Part shown: piece by piece, positions 60,499-64,000 of the stretch
Numbering within the stretch: position 1 is the stretch's first letter
Layout of the letters: each line of letters starts with the position of its first letter
DNA from: Mycetocola saprophilus
Lineage (GTDB): Bacteria > Actinomycetota > Actinomycetes > Actinomycetales > Microbacteriaceae
Assembly (NCBI RefSeq): GCF_000718085.1
Contig: NZ_JOEC01000003.1
Location: forward strand, 124,001 to 188,000
Length of the DNA: 64,000 bases
Direction of reading: 5' to 3'
The notes under the pieces: generated by a model
Seen by the model: the letters and a program-made list of their open reading frames with translations, nothing else
Database searches by the model: none
Told to the model about the DNA's origin: nothing
Program-made: the position numbers and the translations under genes

Positions 60499-61743
60499 AT
60501 GAGTAATTCCACCGAGGCGATCCCCGCACCCACGCTGGTATCCGTTGAAAACGTGTCCAAGCGTTTTGTCATCCGCAAGGACAACTCCCTCAAGGAGCGC
60601 GTGGTCAATGTGGGTCGCGGTGCCAAGCACAAGGAAGACTTCTGGGCTCTGCGCGATGTCTCTTTGGAGATTAAGGCGGGCACCACCGTCGGCCTGATCG
60701 GGCACAACGGTTCCGGGAAGTCCACGCTGCTCAAGGTGATCGGTGGCATCATCGACCCCACCGGCGGCAGCGTCAAGCGCCGCGGACGGATGGCGGCCCT
60801 GCTGGAGCTCGGCGCGGGATTCCACCCGGACCTGTCGGGGCGCGAAAACGTCTACCTGAACGCCGCAATCCTGGGTCTCTCCCGCGAGCAGACCGATGAG
60901 CAGTTTGATGACATCATCGCGTTCTCGGGTATCGGGGAATTCATCGATACCCAGGTGAAGTTCTACTCCTCCGGCATGTATGTGCGCCTCGCCTTCGCCG
61001 TGGCCGTGCACACCGACCCCGACATCCTGCTGGTGGATGAGGTCTTAGCGGTGGGTGACGAGGCGTTCCAGCGTAAGTGCATGAACCGTATCCGCGAGTT
61101 CCAGGAACAGGGTCGAACCATCATTCTGGTGACCCACAGCCTGGGCACCGTTGTTGATCTGTGTGACTACGCGGTGCTGCTCAACAAGGGCGAGGTCGTC
61201 TTCCAGGGCGACTCCCGTGAGGCAGTGGCCGAGTTCCGCGACATTCTTGAGGATCGCCGACAGGCCGAGATCCAGGCCGACGCCGAGCGTCACGCCTCGC
61301 AGGAGAACGTCGTTGTTGAGGACATCGAGCCTCCGATCCGGTACCGCGTCGAGGCCACCGCCGTCTCCTCCAACCCTCAGGACCCCACCGTGCTGCGCAA
61401 CGGAGACGACCTCACCGTGACGATGGACTTTGATGTGCGCGGTCAGGTTGACGACTGGATCTGCGCGATCCAGGTGGACAACACCATGGGACACGCGACC
61501 GTCGGCACCAAAAACTCCATCCTCGGGGTAGAACTCGCCCCGCTGAGTGGAAAGCGCCGAGTGGGCTATATCTTCAAGAACTGCAACTTCGGTGACGGCA
61601 AGTTCTTTGTCAACGTGTCGGTGCTCAGCCCCTCGGGTCAGCACCTGTTTGATAAGCCGCAGGCCTGCTCGATCGACTCGGTAACCCCGATTCCCTCGGG
61701 CGGCGCCATGTACCTCGAATCGGAGATTTTCGGCGAGATCTAA
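60499..61743 (+). CDS. wzt: ABC transporter ATPase of polysaccharide export with Wzt C-terminal domain
   Basis: 414 residues from the ATG at 60499, with GAGGGA about 11 nt upstream. Walker A GHNGSGKST, the Wzt-type signature YSSGMYVRLAFAVAV and Walker B ILLVDEVLAVGDEAF. Residues ~285-414 form the Wzt C-terminal beta-sandwich (LTVTMDFDVRGQVDDWICAI, FVNVSVLSPSGQHLFDK), which in other systems recognises the modified end of the glycan. It partners with Wzm. The TAGAAT box at 60448-60453 is a likely -10. Confidence 0.95.
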   Translation: MSNSTEAIPAPTLVSVENVSKRFVIRKDNSLKERVVNVGRGAKHKEDFWALRDVSLEIKAGTTVGLIGHNGSGKSTLLKVIGGIIDPTGGSVKRRGRMAALLELGAGFHPDLSGRENVYLNAAILGLSREQTDEQFDDIIAFSGIGEFIDTQVKFYSSGMYVRLAFAVAVHTDPDILLVDEVLAVGDEAFQRKCMNRIREFQEQGRTIILVTHSLGTVVDLCDYAVLLNKGEVVFQGDSREAVAEFRDILEDRRQAEIQADAERHASQENVVVEDIEPPIRYRVEATAVSSNPQDPTVLRNGDDLTVTMDFDVRGQVDDWICAIQVDNTMGHATVGTKNSILGVELAPLSGKRRVGYIFKNCNFGDGKFFVNVSVLSPSGQHLFDKPQACSIDSVTPIPSGGAMYLESEIFGEI

Positions 61744-61785
61744 GCCCCTCCGCCGATGGCCCAACGTGCCCCTCTTACGCTCCCC

Positions 61786-61791
61786 TAAACT
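61786..61791 (+). promoter_or_regulatory. -10 box TAAACT of the GT2 gene (leaderless)
   Basis: TAAACT, 7 nt, then the ATG at 61799, although wzt ends only 55 bp upstream and could also read through. Confidence 0.5.
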
Positions 61792-61798
61792 GAATCCA

Positions 61799-62668
61799 AT
61801 GAGTCTCTCGCAAATGCCTCGCGTAGCCGCCGTCGTTGTCACCTATAACTCGGGTGATGATCTCGCGCGATTCCTCGACTCCGTGACGCGCTCAAACCTT
61901 CAGCCAGGCTCGGTTATCGTGGTCGAAAATCACTCTGCCGGGGCTCGGGATAGCGAACAGACGGCACGCGAATACGACGCCAATTGGCTTGGGCTGCCCG
62001 AAAACATCGGTTATGGCAGCGCGATGAACCGTGGGGCCAAGGCGGCTCATGATGATGCCGAGTATTTGTTGCTGTGCAATCCCGACCTGGTTGTAGAACC
62101 CGGAGCCGTGGAAATCCTCACCGCCTGGCTTGATGAACATCCCGAGGTTGCGGCCGCAGGCCCCCGAATCCTCTCCGACGACGGCACCGTGTATCCCTCA
62201 GCCCGGGCGATCCCCTCACTCACCACCGGGATCGGTCATGCCTTGCTCTCGCCGTTTTGGCCGCAAAACCCCTGGTCGCGCCGCTACCGTGCCGACAGCG
62301 ATTACTCGGATGAACCACGCGATGCCGGCTGGCTCTCCGGTGCCTGCATACTGGTGCGCCGCGACGTTTTTGAATCGTTGCAGGGGTTCGATGAGGGCTA
62401 CTTCATGTACTTTGAGGATGTCGATCTGGGCTACCGCCTCGCACAGGCCGGGTGGAAAATCAGTTATGTGCCGCAGGCGGTCGTGCGGCACAGCGGGGCC
62501 GGTTCCACGCACACCGAATCCGAGCGGATGCTTCGTATCCACCACGAGAGCGCCTACCGATTCATCCGCCAGCGGTACGCCGGCTGGTGGCGCGCACCGC
62601 TGCGCCTGGTCATCCGGCTGGGACTCTCACTGCGATTCCAGCTTGAGCGGCGTCGCAGCCGCGCCTAG
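61799..62668 (+). CDS. GT2 glycosyltransferase, rhamnosyltransferase (WbbL) type
   Basis: 289 residues from the ATG at 61799. VAAVVVTYNSGDDLARFLDS, VVENHSAG, LPENIGYGSAMNRGA, YLLLCNPDLVVEPG and FMYFEDVDLGYRLAQAGWK are the regular landmarks of rhamnosyltransferase-like GT2 enzymes. Being next to rmlA and rmlC, it may transfer L-rhamnose to N-acetylglucosamine-diphospho-polyprenol, the first linker step, but other acceptors fit too. Confidence 0.88.
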   Translation: MSLSQMPRVAAVVVTYNSGDDLARFLDSVTRSNLQPGSVIVVENHSAGARDSEQTAREYDANWLGLPENIGYGSAMNRGAKAAHDDAEYLLLCNPDLVVEPGAVEILTAWLDEHPEVAAAGPRILSDDGTVYPSARAIPSLTTGIGHALLSPFWPQNPWSRRYRADSDYSDEPRDAGWLSGACILVRRDVFESLQGFDEGYFMYFEDVDLGYRLAQAGWKISYVPQAVVRHSGAGSTHTESERMLRIHHESAYRFIRQRYAGWWRAPLRLVIRLGLSLRFQLERRRSRA

Positions 62669-62685
62669 GGGCAGCAGAAACAGCA

Positions 62686-62715
62686 ATGGGGCACTTCCCG
62701 GAGGAAGCGCCCCAT
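62686..62715. terminator. Hairpin between the GT2 gene and rmlA
   Basis: ATGGGGC...TTCC pairs with GGAA...GCCCCAT around a CGGA loop, with a 2x2 internal mismatch (AC/GC). It lies between convergent genes; no T-tract. Confidence 0.7.
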
Positions 62716-62731
62716 GAGTCCTAACTGAGGA

Positions 62732-63604
62732 TTAGCTCTTTGCCGAATCGGCCAGACGAGCCAGGTACTTGCCGTATCCGCTCTTGACCAGCGGAGCCGC
62801 CAAAGCGCTCAGCTGCGCATCGTCGATCCAGCCCGCACGCCAGGCGATCTCCTCGATGCAGCCGACCTTGAAGCCCTGACGGTCCTCGATCACGCGCACA
62901 TACTCGGAGGCCTGCATCATCGACTCGAATGTGCCGGTGTCCAGCCAGGCGGTGCCACGGTCCAGAACCTGAACGTGCAGGTTGCCCTGGTTTAGGTAGC
63001 GCTCGTTCACCGTCGAGATTTCCAGCTCGCCACGGGCGCTGGGCTCGATGGTCTTGGCGATCTCGATGACCGAGTTGTCGTAGAAGTACAGGCCGGGCAC
63101 CGCGTAGTTGCTCTTGGGGTTGGCCGGCTTTTCCTCGATCGAAATCGCGGTGAAGCTGTCGTCAAACTCGACCACACCGTAGCTGCGCGGGTCGGCAACC
63201 GGGTAGGCGAAGATCACCGCTCCGTCGATCTCGTTGTGATTGCGCAGGGCCGAACCGAGGCCTGTGCCGTGGAAGATGTTGTCGCCGAGGACCAGCGCGA
63301 CCGAGTCATCGCCGATGAATTCCTCACCGATAATGAAGGCCTGTGCCAGGCCGTCCGGCGAGGGCTGCACGGCATACTCCAGGCGGATGCCGAGGTCCGA
63401 ACCATCGCCGAGGAGCGCCTTGAACTGCTCGTTGTACTCGGGGGTGGTGATGATCAGGATCTCGTTGATCCCGGCCATCATCAGGGTCGACAGGGGGTAG
63501 TACACCATCGGCTTATCGTAGATGGGCATGAGCTGCTTGGAAATGCCCTTGGTGATCGGCCACAGCCGGGTGCCGGAGCCTCCGGCGAGAATGATGCCCT
63601 TCAT
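62732..63604 (-). CDS. rmlA: Glucose-1-phosphate thymidylyltransferase
   Basis: 290 residues, full length. It makes dTDP-glucose from dTTP and glucose-1-phosphate, the first step of dTDP-L-rhamnose synthesis. [33 protein letters not shown] is the signature start; [47 protein letters not shown] and [21 protein letters not shown] follow. It lies 4 nt after the rmlC stop, so the two are co-transcribed. Confidence 0.98.
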   Translation of the reverse strand: MKGIILAGGSGTRLWPITKGISKQLMPIYDKPMVYYPLSTLMMAGINEILIITTPEYNEQFKALLGDGSDLGIRLEYAVQPSPDGLAQAFIIGEEFIGDDSVALVLGDNIFHGTGLGSALRNHNEIDGAVIFAYPVADPRSYGVVEFDDSFTAISIEEKPANPKSNYAVPGLYFYDNSVIEIAKTIEPSARGELEISTVNERYLNQGNLHVQVLDRGTAWLDTGTFESMMQASEYVRVIEDRQGFKVGCIEEIAWRAGWIDDAQLSALAAPLVKSGYGKYLARLADSAKS

Positions 63605-63608
63605 GGCG

Positions 63609-64000
63609 TTAGTTACCCTTCAGCGAGTCGTAGTAGGCGCGTGCGGCTTCCCAGGTGGGCAGCAGGCCCGCGGCGGCGGCTTCGGCGAGACCCGGAGCCT
63701 CGGTGTCCTTGGGGGAAAGCAGCGGCTCGCCGGCCTCCTCGGGGAAGACCAGACCGATTTCCGGGTCGAGCGGGTTGATCCCGTGCTCGCGGTCGGGACG
63801 GTACACGTCGTTGACCAGGTAGGTCACGGTGGCGTCATCGGTGAGGGCCACAAAGCAGTGTCCCAGGCCCTCGGAAATGAAGATTGCGCGACGGTCTACG
63901 TCGTCCAGCAGGACCGAGTCCCACTGACCGAAGGTGGGCGAACCCACCCGGATGTCGATCACGAAGTCGAGCACCGCACCGCGCGGGCACATCACGTACT
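63609..64000 (-). CDS. rmlC: dTDP-4-dehydrorhamnose 3,5-epimerase (5' end outside window)
   Basis: The C-terminal ~130 residues are visible; the frame continues beyond the right edge ([24 protein letters not shown] is internal, not the start). [40 protein letters not shown] carries the conserved cupin region of RmlC. The end is a longer, helical tail than in E. coli ([20 protein letters not shown]), as in other actinobacteria. rmlB and rmlD would be expected further upstream, outside the window. Confidence 0.96.
   Translation of the reverse strand, partial: YVMCPRGAVLDFVIDIRVGSPTFGQWDSVLLDDVDRRAIFISEGLGHCFVALTDDATVTYLVNDVYRPDREHGINPLDPEIGLVFPEEAGEPLLSPKDTEAPGLAEAAAAGLLPTWEAARAYYDSLKGN

Overview
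The window comes from a high-GC Gram-positive actinobacterium, most likely of the family Microbacteriaceae. The evidence is the GC-rich codon use, a WhiB-type iron-sulfur regulator, the actinobacterial block ahcY / DUF3499 / metallopeptidase-like / DUF5719 / large GT2 / whiB / manA, and many genes whose start codon lies only 6-8 nt after a TANNNT -10 box, as in leaderless actinobacterial transcripts. No rRNA, tRNA, CRISPR array, transposase or integrase was found. No gap between genes exceeds 300 bases; the longest is 227 bases (20543-20769) and holds the promoter and operator of a sugar operon.

1-5063 is a tightly packed operon: a membrane protein with a GYPAAP repeat tail, DUF4129, DUF4350, a MoxR ATPase and DUF58. 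Its usual companions SpoIIM and RDD lie apart at 9456-11320. Between them are TMEM175, DUF6790, a MarR regulator with a 32-bp palindromic operator, a VOC protein and a catalase/Fur pair. 11356-12926 holds a SUKH protein and a VbhA/Fic toxin-antitoxin pair. 13020-21867, all on the minus strand, is a sugar locus: LacI regulator, Opp/Dpp-type transporter, alpha/beta hydrolase and GH1 beta-glucosidase, with two matching LacI-type operators. 21960-25129 is accessory: a tautomerase without its catalytic proline, an XRE/ImmA pair divergent from an XRE-excisionase-like fusion, and an M23 endolysin without signal peptide.

25190-35228 is a conserved core block (ahcY, small membrane protein, DUF3499, metallopeptidase-like protein, an orphan ABC ATPase, DUF5719, a 1103-residue GT2 membrane protein, whiB, manA), followed by an acyl-CoA dehydrogenase. 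From 36681 to the right edge runs a large surface-polysaccharide locus: two O-antigen-ligase-like proteins, many GT2 and GT4 glycosyltransferases, a polyprenyl-phosphate sugar synthase-like protein with DUF2304, a flippase, an epimerase, an acyltransferase, a DUF2142 protein, the ABC polysaccharide exporter (wzm and wzt), a secreted repeat protein, a rhamnosyltransferase-like GT2, and rmlA and rmlC of dTDP-rhamnose synthesis. The probable product is a rhamnose-containing cell-wall glycan exported by Wzm/Wzt.

The points most worth a second look are the leaderless-promoter pattern, the Fic module with a changed motif residue, the Pro1-less tautomerase fusion, the possible phage-switch remnant, the wzm-wzt pair split by an inverted secreted-protein gene, and the divergent pair of a GT2-GT4 fusion and its stand-alone GT4 paralogue. 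Gene functions are inferred from sequence patterns remembered from families; no database search was run.
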